This document shows, one piece after another, positions 51,814-60,971 of a stretch of DNA of 64,000 bases (position 1 is the first letter of the stretch; every line of letters begins with the position of its first letter). Below the pieces are notes generated by a model that had not been told where the DNA came from, did not search any database, and saw nothing but the letters and a program-made list of their open reading frames with translations. Origin of the DNA: Paenibacillus oryzisoli (GTDB taxonomy: Bacteria > Bacillota > Bacilli > Paenibacillales > NBRC-103111); NCBI RefSeq assembly GCF_001653565.1, contig NZ_LYPB01000091.1, positions 136,518 through 200,517 of the forward strand. The letters run 5' to 3'. The position numbers and the translations under genes are program-made.

Positions 51814-53106
51814 CTACTTCGCAGCCTGCGCGGCGTCAATCAGAGCCTCGCGCTCATTCGGGATTTCCCCGAGAGCCGCTCGCTCGAGCAGATCCTGCAG
51901 CAGCCTGCCCATCCATGGGCCTGGCTGCCGATCAAGAGCCACCGCCACATCCTGGCCGGATATGGCGAGTTCCTTCAGGCTGAAGCAGGGGACCTCCTTC
52001 AGCCATGCCTCCCCGCGCCGCAGCAGCGCCGGCGCGGTCTCTTCCAAGAAGCGCGCCAAGCGGCCGCGCTTCCCCTCTACCTGCGGCAGCTCGCGCAGCA
52101 GCCGCAATAACGCGCGGGCTGCGGCTTCGCCGCGGCGCACTGCGCCAAGCTTCCAGACCCGCTCCAGCGGAGCCGGGTCTTCCACCGCCACCTGCGCGGC
52201 AATCGCCTCGCGCAGGGCAAGCACCTCCGCGACCGCTGTACCATCGGCGCGGGAGAAGGTCAAGTCCTGGAGCGCCGCGCGGACTACGTCCGATGGCACC
52301 TCCAGAAGCATGAGCAGCATAGCCCAGCGGTCATGCTGCTCCTCCAGCGCGCTGACAACGTCCAGCGCGTCGTCCCAGGCGAGCCAGGCCTCATAAGGCA
52401 GCGGCAGCTGCTTTTTGAGGTTGGCCAGCAGACCGCTCGCCAGTAATAACCGCACAGCCCGCGCAGGGGCGGGGCCTTCTACCATGCGCTGCAGCTCGCT
52501 GCGCACCCGCTCCATCGCGATATGGCGCAGCAGTGGCGCATTCGCCAGCAGAGCCTGCCAAGTACTCGCCTCAATCTCCAAATCGTACGTCGAGGCGAAC
52601 CGAATACAGCGAAGCATGCGTAACGCATCTTCCCCAAAACGTTCCTCAGCAATACCTACGCAGCGGAGCAGTCCAGCGGCCAGGTCAGCTTGTCCACCAT
52701 AAGGATCCTGCAGAACACCAGCTACATTCATAGCCATCGCGTTCATTGTGAAATCCCTTCGCTTTAAATCTTCAGTTAAATCCGAAATATAAGCAACAGA
52801 GGCAGGACGACGAAAGCCCTCGTACGCTGCCTCCTTACGGAAAGTCGTTACCTCATACATACCCTGAGGCATCAATACCGTCACAGTGCCATGCTGAAGA
52901 CCCGTTGGTACAGTTCGATGGAAAATCTCCATCACTTGTTCAGGCAAAGCAGAAGTAGCGATATCAATATCCTTGATCGACCGACCAAGGACAGCATCTC
53001 GAACACAGCCGCCAACCAGATAGGCCTCATACCCTGCTTCCGCTAACCTACCCAATACCTCCGCAGCACCTGGATCTTTTATACCCTTGCTTGCATCCAA
53101 CTTCAT
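51814..53106 (-). CDS. cca: CCA-adding tRNA nucleotidyltransferase
   Basis: Adds or repairs the CCA end of tRNAs. The 430-residue class II nucleotidyltransferase has the catalytic head LVGGCVRDAVLGRSIKDIDIAT with its metal aspartates, RRDFTMNAMAMN, and the CCA-specific neck GEDALRMLRCIRFA. The C-terminal half (about 51,810-52,560) is much more GC-rich than the rest and is Ala/Leu/Arg-rich, a contrast seen in three other genes here. The frame overlaps nothing; ribosome site and ATG at 53106 are ordinary. Order bshA-cca-birA is as in B. subtilis. Confidence 0.94.
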   Translation of the reverse strand: MKLDASKGIKDPGAAEVLGRLAEAGYEAYLVGGCVRDAVLGRSIKDIDIATSALPEQVMEIFHRTVPTGLQHGTVTVLMPQGMYEVTTFRKEAAYEGFRRPASVAYISDLTEDLKRRDFTMNAMAMNVAGVLQDPYGGQADLAAGLLRCVGIAEERFGEDALRMLRCIRFASTYDLEIEASTWQALLANAPLLRHIAMERVRSELQRMVEGPAPARAVRLLLASGLLANLKKQLPLPYEAWLAWDDALDVVSALEEQHDRWAMLLMLLEVPSDVVRAALQDLTFSRADGTAVAEVLALREAIAAQVAVEDPAPLERVWKLGAVRRGEAAARALLRLLRELPQVEGKRGRLARFLEETAPALLRRGEAWLKEVPCFSLKELAISGQDVAVALDRQPGPWMGRLLQDLLERAALGEIPNEREALIDAAQAAK

Positions 53107-53127
53107 TCTCCTATCCAGTTAGCACCC

Positions 53128-54300
53128 TTATTGACACGAAGATGCTGCAATGCGATGTGATTCCGGGAGTTCCCGTCCTAACACCCGATAGTAAATCTCC
53201 TCATATTGAACGGTGGTAATATCGTTACAGAACGTATACCGCGCACGATTCAAACAATTCTGTGCCATTTGTTCATACATCACTTGATTTTTCAACAGAT
53301 TAATTGCATAACTAGCCATTTGGTTCGTATCGCCGACTTCAGCTAGGAAACCTGTTTCACCATGTGTGATTAACTCAGGAATCCCCCCTGCATTGGAACC
53401 TATCGTTGGCACGCCACAAGCCATAGCTTCTAGTGCAACAAGTCCGAAACTTTCTTTTTCCGAAGGAAGCAACATGACATCAGCAAGTGAAATCACTTGT
53501 GCGACATCATCCTGTTTGCCACAGAACGTCACTTTATCGGATAGTCCCATTTCCTTCACTTTGGAAATCATTTTCGAAAGATCCGGACCTTCCCCAACAA
53601 ATAAAAGTCGGGACGGCACTTCTTTGCTCACCTTTGCGAAAATATCCACAACATCCTGCACGCGTTTCACCGGTCGGAAATTGGAAATATGGATAAGGAT
53701 TTTCTCATCTGGTCGTGCGAATTCGCCTCTTAGCTTCGATATATCTCGCGGGTAATACACCCGTTTATCTACAAAGTTATAAGTCAAATCAATATCACGC
53801 TCAATGGCTAGCAATTCCCGTGTTTCTTTAATGAGATCCTTAGAAACTGCTGTAACCGCATCACTTTCATTAATGGCATATTGGATTAGGTCTGAAATTG
53901 ACTGATCCTGCCCCAATACCGTGATATCTGTGCCGTGAAGCGTCGTGACGACCTTGAGATTCGATCCTACCATCTGCTTAGCAAGCAGGGCACAAACAGC
54001 ATGCGGAATCGCATAATGCACATGGAGCAGATCAAGCTCTTCCATTTTGGCAACCTGGGCTAACTTACTAGCGAGCGATAGATCATACGGTGGATAGCGG
54101 AAGACGTAATATTGGCTAACTTCCACTTCATGATAATAAATATTTTTATGAAATTTACCTAAGCGAAATGGCATGCTATGTGTAATAAAGTGGACCTCGT
54201 GTCCCTTTTCAGCTAGCAGTTTTCCAAGCTCTGTCGCGACTACACCTGATCCTCCAAGTGTCGGGTAACACGTAATACCAATTTTTAATTTGTCTTTCAT
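53128..54300 (-). CDS. bshA: Bacillithiol synthesis glycosyltransferase BshA
   Basis: Links N-acetylglucosamine to L-malate in the first step of bacillithiol synthesis. The 390-residue GT4-family enzyme has GGSGVVATELGKLLAEKGHEVHFITH near the N-terminus and the donor-site ESFGLVALEAMACGVPTIGSNAGG. It is followed upstream by bshB1, which makes it a near-certain BshA. Bacillithiol is the main low-molecular-weight thiol of Bacillales. Confidence 0.95.
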   Translation of the reverse strand: MKDKLKIGITCYPTLGGSGVVATELGKLLAEKGHEVHFITHSMPFRLGKFHKNIYYHEVEVSQYYVFRYPPYDLSLASKLAQVAKMEELDLLHVHYAIPHAVCALLAKQMVGSNLKVVTTLHGTDITVLGQDQSISDLIQYAINESDAVTAVSKDLIKETRELLAIERDIDLTYNFVDKRVYYPRDISKLRGEFARPDEKILIHISNFRPVKRVQDVVDIFAKVSKEVPSRLLFVGEGPDLSKMISKVKEMGLSDKVTFCGKQDDVAQVISLADVMLLPSEKESFGLVALEAMACGVPTIGSNAGGIPELITHGETGFLAEVGDTNQMASYAINLLKNQVMYEQMAQNCLNRARYTFCNDITTVQYEEIYYRVLGRELPESHRIAASSCQ

Positions 54301-54319
54301 CTCTCACACCTCTTTCCGA

Positions 54320-55012
54320 TCAATCAAAATGTTCTATCACCAAAGGGAGTTTGGAAACGAACCCTTCCGCGTACGTTAGTTGACGCTTCTGACCCATGAC
54401 GCGATCACGAGCTTCTACACGTTCGACATAACCTTGATTGAGTGGCGTCGCAACGGTGCCCGCACCCGTTACAAATTGTGACTGGTACGCACGCAGTGCT
54501 GCCATTTTAATATCATACGTATTTGTTACATCTACTATCACATCAGGTTCATACACGTCATTTATGAAATAAAAAAATAGTTGCTCCACATTCACCGCTT
54601 CTGTGTCAGGCAAATATTTGCGCAGCTTCGCGTTAAAAACAGCTTCTTGTACCAGTGTCGAACAGGCAATATGATCCGGGTGACGATCTTGCCAATACGG
54701 TGCGAACACAATTCGCGGTCGAAATTTCCTGATTTCCTGTGTAATCCGTTCGATATGATCTGCCGTGACCAATAATCCTCGATCCGGCAATCCCAGATTC
54801 GTACGGGCTGCCACACCAAGAATTTTGGCTGCTTCGGCTGCTTCTTCTAGTCTAGTTTCTACTGTCCCATTCGAGGACATTTCTGCATAAGTTAGTTCAC
54901 ACAGCCCTACGCGAAGTCCGAGCTGTGTATGTTTGGCAATGGTTGCCCCCATACCAATCTCAGCGTCGTCTGCATGGGCACCAAATATAAGAATATCTAA
55001 TTGTTCACTCAT
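54320..55012 (-). CDS. bshB1: Bacillithiol synthesis deacetylase BshB1
   Basis: A zinc-dependent deacetylase that removes acetyl from GlcNAc-malate. The LmbE-like signature is LIFGAHADDAEIGMG and the later zinc histidine is in RHPDHIACSTLVQEA. The 230-residue start is taken at ATG 55012 behind AGGA, giving MSEQLDILIFGAHADD; earlier frame codons lie inside mgsA. The ATG directly follows the mgsA stop, so the genes are coupled. bshC is not in the window. Confidence 0.93.
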   Translation of the reverse strand: MSEQLDILIFGAHADDAEIGMGATIAKHTQLGLRVGLCELTYAEMSSNGTVETRLEEAAEAAKILGVAARTNLGLPDRGLLVTADHIERITQEIRKFRPRIVFAPYWQDRHPDHIACSTLVQEAVFNAKLRKYLPDTEAVNVEQLFFYFINDVYEPDVIVDVTNTYDIKMAALRAYQSQFVTGAGTVATPLNQGYVERVEARDRVMGQKRQLTYAEGFVSKLPLVIEHFD

Positions 55013-55013
55013 C

Positions 55014-55433
55014 TTATTCAATTCCTGGCTTATATTTATGTACGAGTTCTCTCCAAGCAAAATCCCCACGATCCAAAGCTCTTACAAGCAACTCTGCAGT
55101 CGCAATGTTCGTAGCGCATGGAATCCCTTGCACATCACATAATCGAAGCAAAGCGATAATATCTGGCTCGTGTGGTTGAGCCATCAAAGGGTCACGCAAG
55201 AAGATGATCAAATCCATCTCATTTTTGGCAACCAATGCCCCGATTTGCTGATCTCCCCCAAGTGGACCTGACATAAAACGATGAATATCCAACTTCGTAT
55301 TCCCCATAATTCGTGTACCGGTCGTGCCAGTTGCATATAGTTTGTGCCCTTCGAAAACATGCTCATAAGCTGTTACGAAATTCACCATTTCATCTTTCTT
55401 TCGATCATGGGCAATAAGTGCGATGCTTAACAT
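55014..55433 (-). CDS. mgsA: Methylglyoxal synthase
   Basis: Converts dihydroxyacetone phosphate to methylglyoxal, an overflow bypass of glycolysis. The 139 residues show IALIAHDRKKDEMV, ATGTTGTRI, SGPLGGDQQIGA and the catalytic-region FLRDPLMAQPHEPDI, all typical. Order dapB-mgsA-bshB1 matches B. subtilis, where it sits with bacillithiol genes that help detoxify methylglyoxal. Confidence 0.96.
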   Translation of the reverse strand: MLSIALIAHDRKKDEMVNFVTAYEHVFEGHKLYATGTTGTRIMGNTKLDIHRFMSGPLGGDQQIGALVAKNEMDLIIFLRDPLMAQPHEPDIIALLRLCDVQGIPCATNIATAELLVRALDRGDFAWRELVHKYKPGIE

Positions 55434-55458
55434 CTAACTTCCACTCTCCTAGGGATCT

Positions 55459-56262
55459 CTAATCTATAAAATGCTCAAAACCATAAATCATGCCTGTATA
55501 GGTCATAACTTTACGTACCGCTATCGCCACTCCCGGCATATAAGCTGCACGATCATATGAGTCATGTCTAATCTTAAGCGCTTGACCTTGTTCAGCCATA
55601 ATCACTTCCTGTTGCGCAAATACACCTGGCAGACGTACGCTATGTATTCTGAATCCATTGTAATACCCGCCGCGGGAACCTTCAATTGTTTCTTCTTCTT
55701 TCGGGTTACCTTGCTTAATTTCTTCACGTACTTCCGAGATGAGCTCGGCAGTTTTCACGGCTGTTCCTGAAGGTGCATCTAACTTTTGATCTCCATGGTA
55801 CTCGATAATTTCCAAGTGCGGAAAATATTTAGACGCTTGGGCAGCGAATCTCATCATAAGAATAGCACCAATAGAGAAATTAGGTGCAATTAATCCACCA
55901 ATATTATGATCTCGGCATAGCTTGTCCAAATCTGCAATAGCTTGAGGGGTGAAACCCGTCGTTCCCATCACGGGACGAATCCCTAAGCGAATTGCAAGAT
56001 TGGTATGTGAAACCGCTGTTTGCGGTCCGGTGAAGTCAACTAAAACGTCTGGCTTGGATTCGGTTAGAACTTGCTCAATATCGTTCCCCATTAGGATCCC
56101 GCAATCATCCAAACCAACCATTCTTCCAAGATCAATGGGGCCGGAGGTACGACTTACTCCTCCAACTAACTCCATATCTGGCTCTCGCAGAACAGTCTTG
56201 ACGACCTCCCGCCCCATTCTTCCACTTGCTCCGATAACTGCTACTCGTATTCTACGCTCCAT
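55459..56262 (-). CDS. dapB: 4-hydroxy-tetrahydrodipicolinate reductase
   Basis: Reduces a dipicolinate precursor in lysine and diaminopimelate synthesis. The 267-residue enzyme has the Rossmann motif VAVIGASGRMGREVV, VDFTGPQTAV, TGFTPQAI, and the substrate-site IEYHGDQKLDAPSGTA. Its ATG is 16 bp after a TPR gene on the same strand. Confidence 0.96.
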   Translation of the reverse strand: MERRIRVAVIGASGRMGREVVKTVLREPDMELVGGVSRTSGPIDLGRMVGLDDCGILMGNDIEQVLTESKPDVLVDFTGPQTAVSHTNLAIRLGIRPVMGTTGFTPQAIADLDKLCRDHNIGGLIAPNFSIGAILMMRFAAQASKYFPHLEIIEYHGDQKLDAPSGTAVKTAELISEVREEIKQGNPKEEETIEGSRGGYYNGFRIHSVRLPGVFAQQEVIMAEQGQALKIRHDSYDRAAYMPGVAIAVRKVMTYTGMIYGFEHFID

Positions 56263-56278
56263 ATAGTGGTGATCTCCT

Positions 56279-56803
56279 TTATCTGTGTCTCGGGCCTAAC
56301 TCTGTATTCATTTTGATCTTATAAATCGTGGCATGCTGCTTAGCAAGCTCGTGATGCGGCTCTAAACGAACAGCCTCCATAACGGTTTGATAAGCTCTGG
56401 CATAGTCCTTACGCATCGCGAAAGCCTCACCCAGCATCAGATACGCTTCAATAGCTAGTGGATCAAGTGCGATCGCTTCTTTTAATAGAAAAATAGCGCG
56501 CTCCGCATGATCAGATTGAATCGTCAGCTGCCTACTGGCTTGTTCAACAAGCTCACGTGCATTCAACACTTGCAAATGAAATAGAAATGCCTCATTCGCA
56601 GGGTCGAGTTCATTTGCTCTTGCTGCATGTTCCACTGCTTTAGTAAGCTTGTTGCTCCTCGCAAAAGTAATGGAAAGTTTGTGATGATAGACAGCATTGT
56701 TTGGTTCTTCCGCAATCGCTTTTTCAAACCATTCAATGGCTCCTTCAAAATCATGCCCAAGTATGGATTCGTATGCTTTCTGTATTTGATTTTCTCCATT
56801 CAT
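56279..56803 (-). CDS. TPR-repeat protein between ypjD and dapB
   Basis: A 174-residue cytoplasmic protein with TPR repeats over nearly all its length: AYESILGHDFEGAIEWFEKAIAEEPNN, YHHKLSITFARSNKLTKAVEHAARANELDPAN, AIFLLKEAIALDPLAIEAYLMLGEAFAMRKDYARAYQTVMEAVRLEPHH in part. AGGAGG lies 8 nt before the ATG at 56803; a longer open frame upstream has no better signal. The gene is not present at this place in B. subtilis. Function unknown. Confidence 0.88.
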   Translation of the reverse strand: MNGENQIQKAYESILGHDFEGAIEWFEKAIAEEPNNAVYHHKLSITFARSNKLTKAVEHAARANELDPANEAFLFHLQVLNARELVEQASRQLTIQSDHAERAIFLLKEAIALDPLAIEAYLMLGEAFAMRKDYARAYQTVMEAVRLEPHHELAKQHATIYKIKMNTELGPRHR

Positions 56804-56867
56804 CTGCCCATCCTCCTTTGCCATTAGGGGGTTTCCCAATTCATGGGGATGGTTTAGTTTATGAAGG

Positions 56868-57206
56868 TCATTTCGTTTCGGTGTTAATTTTAGTCCAACG
56901 CCCTGCATCACGGGTATTGAATTTGTGCATGATTTTGTCATGCGCTTCGGTTAGATCAATGCCAAGTGAATTCGCAAAACAGATCGTTATAAATAAAATA
57001 TCACCAAGCTCCAATTCAATCGAATTGTCCGCTTCTGTACTCTTTTTCGGTTTTTCGCCGTAAGAGTGATTCACCTCACGTGCTAATTCACCAACTTCTT
57101 CAGACATTCTGGCCAGCATAGAAAGAGGACTGAAATATCCTTCCTTGAACTGGGAAATATAAGTATCAACCTCTTGTTGCAGGTCTTTGAGTGATCGTTC
57201 TGACAT
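56868..57206 (-). CDS. ypjD: MazG-like nucleotide pyrophosphohydrolase (YpjD)
   Basis: A 112-residue all-helical enzyme that probably hydrolyses non-canonical nucleoside triphosphates. The MazG metal-binding motif is EEVGELAREVNH, with the second acidic set ELELGDILFITIC. The phrases QFKEGYFSPLSMLARMSEEVGELAREVNH and HKFNTRDAGRW resemble B. subtilis YpjD closely. AAGG before ATG 57206 supports this start over the longer frame. It lies upstream of dapB as in B. subtilis. Confidence 0.93.
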   Translation of the reverse strand: MSERSLKDLQQEVDTYISQFKEGYFSPLSMLARMSEEVGELAREVNHSYGEKPKKSTEADNSIELELGDILFITICFANSLGIDLTEAHDKIMHKFNTRDAGRWTKINTETK

Positions 57207-57324
57207 CGGCATCCTTCTTTCTATCCTCTTCACAAAGGTTATCCTCCTTATGTTAAACTAAACGAGAATCGTTGACAAATTTTTTGTTAGATAAGGTAAG
57301 TATTTTAGGCATGGAGGAATTCAC

Positions 57325-58197
57325 ATGATATTTAAGGAAAGATTCCAAGATCAATTTCTCAATGTGCTTGGAATCGGGATTGGAACTGCGATTTATGCCT
57401 TTGGATTGCATTATTTTGTTATATCCAATGAACTGATGGAAGGCGGATTAACGGGGATTTCTCTCCTGCTCAAATACGTGCTTAATGTCCCGCCATCCGT
57501 CTCAACTCTCGTATTTAATATTCCCTTATTTTACTTAGGGTGGCGAAATTTCGGTAAGGGCCCCATGTTGTATACGATTTTCGGTGTCATTTGTCTTTCG
57601 TTCTTTCTATGGGTGATGGAATGGCTCATTCATATGGGATGGGTAGTACCATTTCATACGACGCAAGACTACTTTCTTGCAACACTATATGCTGGGATTA
57701 CGTTAGGCACGGGGCTGGGACTTGTCTTCCGATTCGGTGGAACAACTGGTGGTTCCGATATCTTAGCTCGCATTGGGCATAAAAAAAGAGGCTGGAGTGT
57801 CGGACAAGTTATCCTGATTATTGATGTCGTCGTAATTGGTTCCTCTTTTATTTATCTCCCAAAAGAAAAAGTACTCTATTCACTAGTGGCTGTATTCGTC
57901 ACATCTCGAATTATTGATTACATATCTGAAGGCGCTTATGCTGCCAAAGCTTTTACAATCATTAGTGAGCAACCAGGTGTACTTGCAGAATCCATTACCA
58001 AAGTATTAGATCGGGGAGTAACGCTGTTCCCAGCACGAGGTGCTTACTCAGGTAACACGAAAGAAGTCGTTTATTGTGTCGTTTATCGGCATGAGACAAG
58101 GCAATTACGTGAGTTAATTCATGCCGTTGATCCACGTGCTTTTATCATCGTTGGTGATGTGCACGAGGTTATTGGGGAAGGTTTTAAAACAAGTTAA
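57325..58197 (+). CDS. YitT-family membrane protein (YpjC-like)
   Basis: A 290-residue protein with about five N-terminal membrane helices (ISNELMEGGLTGISLLLKYVLNVPPS; GLVFRFGGTTGGSDILARIG) and a C-terminal DUF2179 soluble domain (GVTLFPARGAYSGNTKEVVYCVV). YitT proteins are of unknown transport or sensing role. GGAGG lies 7 nt before the ATG. It is the only gene on the plus strand among ypjA-ypjD neighbours; ypjC of B. subtilis is the likely counterpart by position. Confidence 0.9.
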   Translation: MIFKERFQDQFLNVLGIGIGTAIYAFGLHYFVISNELMEGGLTGISLLLKYVLNVPPSVSTLVFNIPLFYLGWRNFGKGPMLYTIFGVICLSFFLWVMEWLIHMGWVVPFHTTQDYFLATLYAGITLGTGLGLVFRFGGTTGGSDILARIGHKKRGWSVGQVILIIDVVVIGSSFIYLPKEKVLYSLVAVFVTSRIIDYISEGAYAAKAFTIISEQPGVLAESITKVLDRGVTLFPARGAYSGNTKEVVYCVVYRHETRQLRELIHAVDPRAFIIVGDVHEVIGEGFKTS

Positions 58198-58220
58198 ATG
58201 AACGGCTACCCCTAGGAATA

Positions 58221-58267
58221 AAAAAAGTGGATTAACAGCTCATTAGAGCTTGTAAATCCACTTTTTT
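58221..58267. terminator. Bidirectional terminator between the YitT gene and ypjB
   Basis: AAAAAAGTGGATT and AATCCACTTTTTT pair around an inner CAGCTC/GAGCTTG stem, with T-runs on both strands. The genes converge here. Confidence 0.93.
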
Positions 58268-59146
58268 CTATCTGTTTTCACTTTCCCTTGTTTGCCGAAC
58301 AGGAACGATATGGCGCCCAGATTGGTACATTTGCCAACCTGCATACGATAGGACACCTATTATAATAACACCTATACTCAATGACCAAATAATAGGATGA
58401 TTCGGATCCGTGAGAGGCACATAAGCCAGCGCGTCTTTATGTTTCATAAAGATTTCGTCTAACATTTGGTTTACATTCACGATTCCCGCTTCTAACGGTC
58501 TTATCGGCATCGGTTTCGTATTCACATTGGTTCGAAGAAACACGAGTAATGAATCCAATTTCTCTATGGTCGATGGATCCCGGCTAATTATCAGTGAAGG
58601 ATGTATAATGGCGATGTGTTGTGATAGCTTACCAAATTCTTCAATGGCTTCTTGCTGCCTGTTTGCCTTTATGTGCTGACTTAGCAATTGCGTATCATTC
58701 TGTAGAACCTTATAGTATTGCAGCCACATCGGCTGATTCTTATGTGAAAGTGCATCTGTTGCTAGCCGAATCTTGGCCACAACTATTTGTCCATCGTTAG
58801 GTGAGTAATTAACGGCGTTATACACTCGTTTCGCATCGGTGACTGTTGCGGTCAAAGCATTCAAACCTTCAATAGACGTAATTCCTTCCCAAGAAATCTT
58901 GGGGATTTGATCGGATAGTTGAATCAATTTATTTCTTGCCTCAGCAACTTGTCCAGACATCGTTAATGTATACAGCTCTTCGGCTATCCCATTTAAAAAC
59001 GTAATCCGCTCCAATTGAACTGGGTCTATAGGTTTACTAGCTTGTCCGACTGTCTGTTGATTGGTTCCGCAAGCTGCAAGTAAACAAAGAACAAAGCCAA
59101 TTAAGATCGTCACCGCTATCCCTCTTAATCTTCTATCGAAAAACAT
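58268..59146 (-). CDS. ypjB: YpjB-like sporulation-related lipoprotein
   Basis: A 292-residue protein with an N-terminal signal and lipobox LLAACG, a helical extracytoplasmic domain (about 45-245) and a C-terminal membrane helix (PIIWSLSIGVIIIGVLSYAGW). It matches the sporulation protein YpjB family in length, topology and position next to ypjA. AGGAGGGG lies 7 nt ahead of the ATG. Mechanism unknown. Confidence 0.85.
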   Translation of the reverse strand: MFFDRRLRGIAVTILIGFVLCLLAACGTNQQTVGQASKPIDPVQLERITFLNGIAEELYTLTMSGQVAEARNKLIQLSDQIPKISWEGITSIEGLNALTATVTDAKRVYNAVNYSPNDGQIVVAKIRLATDALSHKNQPMWLQYYKVLQNDTQLLSQHIKANRQQEAIEEFGKLSQHIAIIHPSLIISRDPSTIEKLDSLLVFLRTNVNTKPMPIRPLEAGIVNVNQMLDEIFMKHKDALAYVPLTDPNHPIIWSLSIGVIIIGVLSYAGWQMYQSGRHIVPVRQTRESENR

Positions 59147-59200
59147 GGGACATCCCCTCCTTCACCATCATCATATGGAGGTTCGTCCCACTTTAGACCA

Positions 59201-59860
59201 TCAGGTACTCGCTTTCAACAATTTTTTCTCTCTAACCAAGAAGCATGTAATCGCAATCCAGATTCCGATGATACTCAAGCATATCGTGAAGAATTGAATG
59301 GTTCCCAAATAGGGATGCAGCTCACGTTGGAGTCTCGGGAATACCCCCCTTTCATAATCCATGAAATCATTCCAAAACGTCCATAATGCCACAATGACGA
59401 TAGCAGGCAATCTGTAAGAATACCATCGCACAAATAACAGCGCTTCCACTGCCATAGCCAAATGAGACGCTGTCAGCATCCAACCATCCCATCCAACAGA
59501 TGCCCCCTGCCAAGCTCCCGCCCATATCATCGTGACTGCCCAGATACCATACTTAAATGATGTAATTAGAGCGAAAGCCTCAACGAAACCGCGAATTGCC
59601 TTATATAGCTTACTCGTAGGTTTGGTAAGGGAACGATCTACAATCAAGTAACCAACCGAAAGTGTGAAAAATAAGCTAGCAGTTGGACTATCTGGCACAA
59701 AAAGTACATACCATATTGGATTCTCTGCAAGGGTGTCTACCATCTGAATCCAATACCATTCATACCCATAAATGGTTCCTAGTAAATTACTAATGAAAAG
59801 CAACCATAGCATTCTTTTACTCCGCAAGAAATTACTGCTCCACAAATAGGAAATGGACAT
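59201..59860 (-). CDS. ypjA: YpjA-like DUF1405 membrane protein
   Basis: A 219-residue integral membrane protein with about six helices: FLRSKRMLWLLFISNLLGTIYGYEWYW at the start, WYVLFVPDSPTASLFFTLS, AFALITSFKYGIWAVTMIWAG, ASHLAMAVEALLFVRWYSYRLP. The DUF1405 family is always near qcrC and ypjB in Bacillales and has no known function. GGAGG lies 7 nt ahead of the ATG at 59860; the open frame upstream runs through a hairpin and terminator and is not used. Confidence 0.88.
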   Translation of the reverse strand: MSISYLWSSNFLRSKRMLWLLFISNLLGTIYGYEWYWIQMVDTLAENPIWYVLFVPDSPTASLFFTLSVGYLIVDRSLTKPTSKLYKAIRGFVEAFALITSFKYGIWAVTMIWAGAWQGASVGWDGWMLTASHLAMAVEALLFVRWYSYRLPAIVIVALWTFWNDFMDYERGVFPRLQRELHPYLGTIQFFTICLSIIGIWIAITCFLVREKKLLKAST

Positions 59861-59977
59861 GTTGGTCCCTCCACTAGAATCAAGTACGATATGTAGACCG
59901 TCTAAAATTTTGAGAAAACCTTTATCGAGGTCATTCAAAGATGAGCGACCGCGTTTAGATGTAGGTTTTATCGCCAA

Positions 59978-60019
59978 ATAGAAATTCGTTTTCGGGTACC
60001 GAAAACTTGGATTTCTATT
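59978..60019. repeat. Imperfect palindrome between ypjA and qcrC
   Basis: GTTTTCGG-GTA-CCGAAAAC (59988-60006) is perfect and is flanked by AATAGAAAT and ATTTCTATT, giving a stem-loop of about 42 bp. It lies just beyond the qcrC terminator and is not itself followed by a T-run on the minus strand. Confidence 0.75.
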
Positions 60020-60025
60020 GTGGTC

Positions 60026-60056
60026 AAAAAAAACCTGATCACTCTCGCGACCAGGT
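60026..60056 (-). terminator. Terminator after qcrC
   Basis: On the minus strand AACCTGGTC pairs with GATCAGGTT and is followed by eight T residues, immediately after the qcrC stop. Confidence 0.9.
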
Positions 60057-60063
60057 TCACATG

Positions 60064-60951
60064 TTATTGAGTTTTTTGTTTGGATAACCAATCTGCTAAT
60101 TTATCGATATCAGCATCCGTCAAGCCTTTATCAATGTTAGGTTTGTACATAGCAGGCATGTTGCCTTTACCATTTTTGATAATACCCATAATGTCTTCCT
60201 TCGTATGTGTATCACCAGTTCCTAACAAAGCAGGTACACCAGAAGCTGGCATTCCTTTTAATTGAGCACCATGACAAGCTAAGCATGTTGCTTTCGCATA
60301 GATCGCAGCACCTGGATCATCAGCAGCCACAATAGCAGCAGGTTTCTTCGTTGGTTTAGCAGCACCGTTCGCTGTGCCACCCTTGTTAGCGTGCATTTCT
60401 TCTTCACGCTTGATGTGCTCTGGAATGATGTTTTTCTCTTTAAGCTCTACTTGGTAATGTGACCAAGAAGTGTACGTTAGATATGTACAAGCGATCAAAG
60501 ATAAAATCATAAGGCTAGAAGCAATTGGTCTTCTATAGAAGCGACGTTCTTTGCCAGTATCCAAGAATGGAGCTAGCAATAAACCACCAAATAGTAAACC
60601 TGGTACTACTACCGCTCCAAGAACAACATAATCTCCCGATGTGTAAGGGTATTTCAGCAATTGATACATGAACAAGAAATACCAGTCAGGCATCGGAATA
60701 AATGCTGTGTTCTTCGGATCCGCAGGATAACCTAACGGAGCTGGGTCGGACATAACTAGAACTAGCATACCAACCAAGACAACGACACCAACCATCCATT
60801 CTTTCAACAAGAAGTTAGGAATGAAGGCTTCCGATTTACCTGGGTAAGCAGAGTAATCTCTAGGAATGAGTCGTTGTTCTTGCGTTTTTTTAATTACGCG
60901 GGAATCCCCTACGTAAACGATTTTTTCATCAGACTTATGACCATGCGCCAC
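60064..60951 (-). CDS. qcrC: Menaquinol-cytochrome c reductase cytochrome b/c subunit
   Basis: A 295-residue fusion of a subunit IV-like membrane part (about 40-175, PDWYFLFMYQLLKYP, about three helices) with a C-terminal cytochrome c domain holding one heme motif CLACH (near 224) and a methionine ligand candidate in NGKGNMPAM. Such fusion is known in Bacillales QcrC. A Lys/Ala/Thr-rich linker joins the two. It carries electrons from menaquinol through the complex to cytochrome c oxidase. Third gene of the qcrABC operon, 20 bp after qcrB. Confidence 0.95.
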   Translation of the reverse strand: MAHGHKSDEKIVYVGDSRVIKKTQEQRLIPRDYSAYPGKSEAFIPNFLLKEWMVGVVVLVGMLVLVMSDPAPLGYPADPKNTAFIPMPDWYFLFMYQLLKYPYTSGDYVVLGAVVVPGLLFGGLLLAPFLDTGKERRFYRRPIASSLMILSLIACTYLTYTSWSHYQVELKEKNIIPEHIKREEEMHANKGGTANGAAKPTKKPAAIVAADDPGAAIYAKATCLACHGAQLKGMPASGVPALLGTGDTHTKEDIMGIIKNGKGNMPAMYKPNIDKGLTDADIDKLADWLSKQKTQ

Positions 60952-60971
60952 GCTATTCGCCCCTCCCTAAA

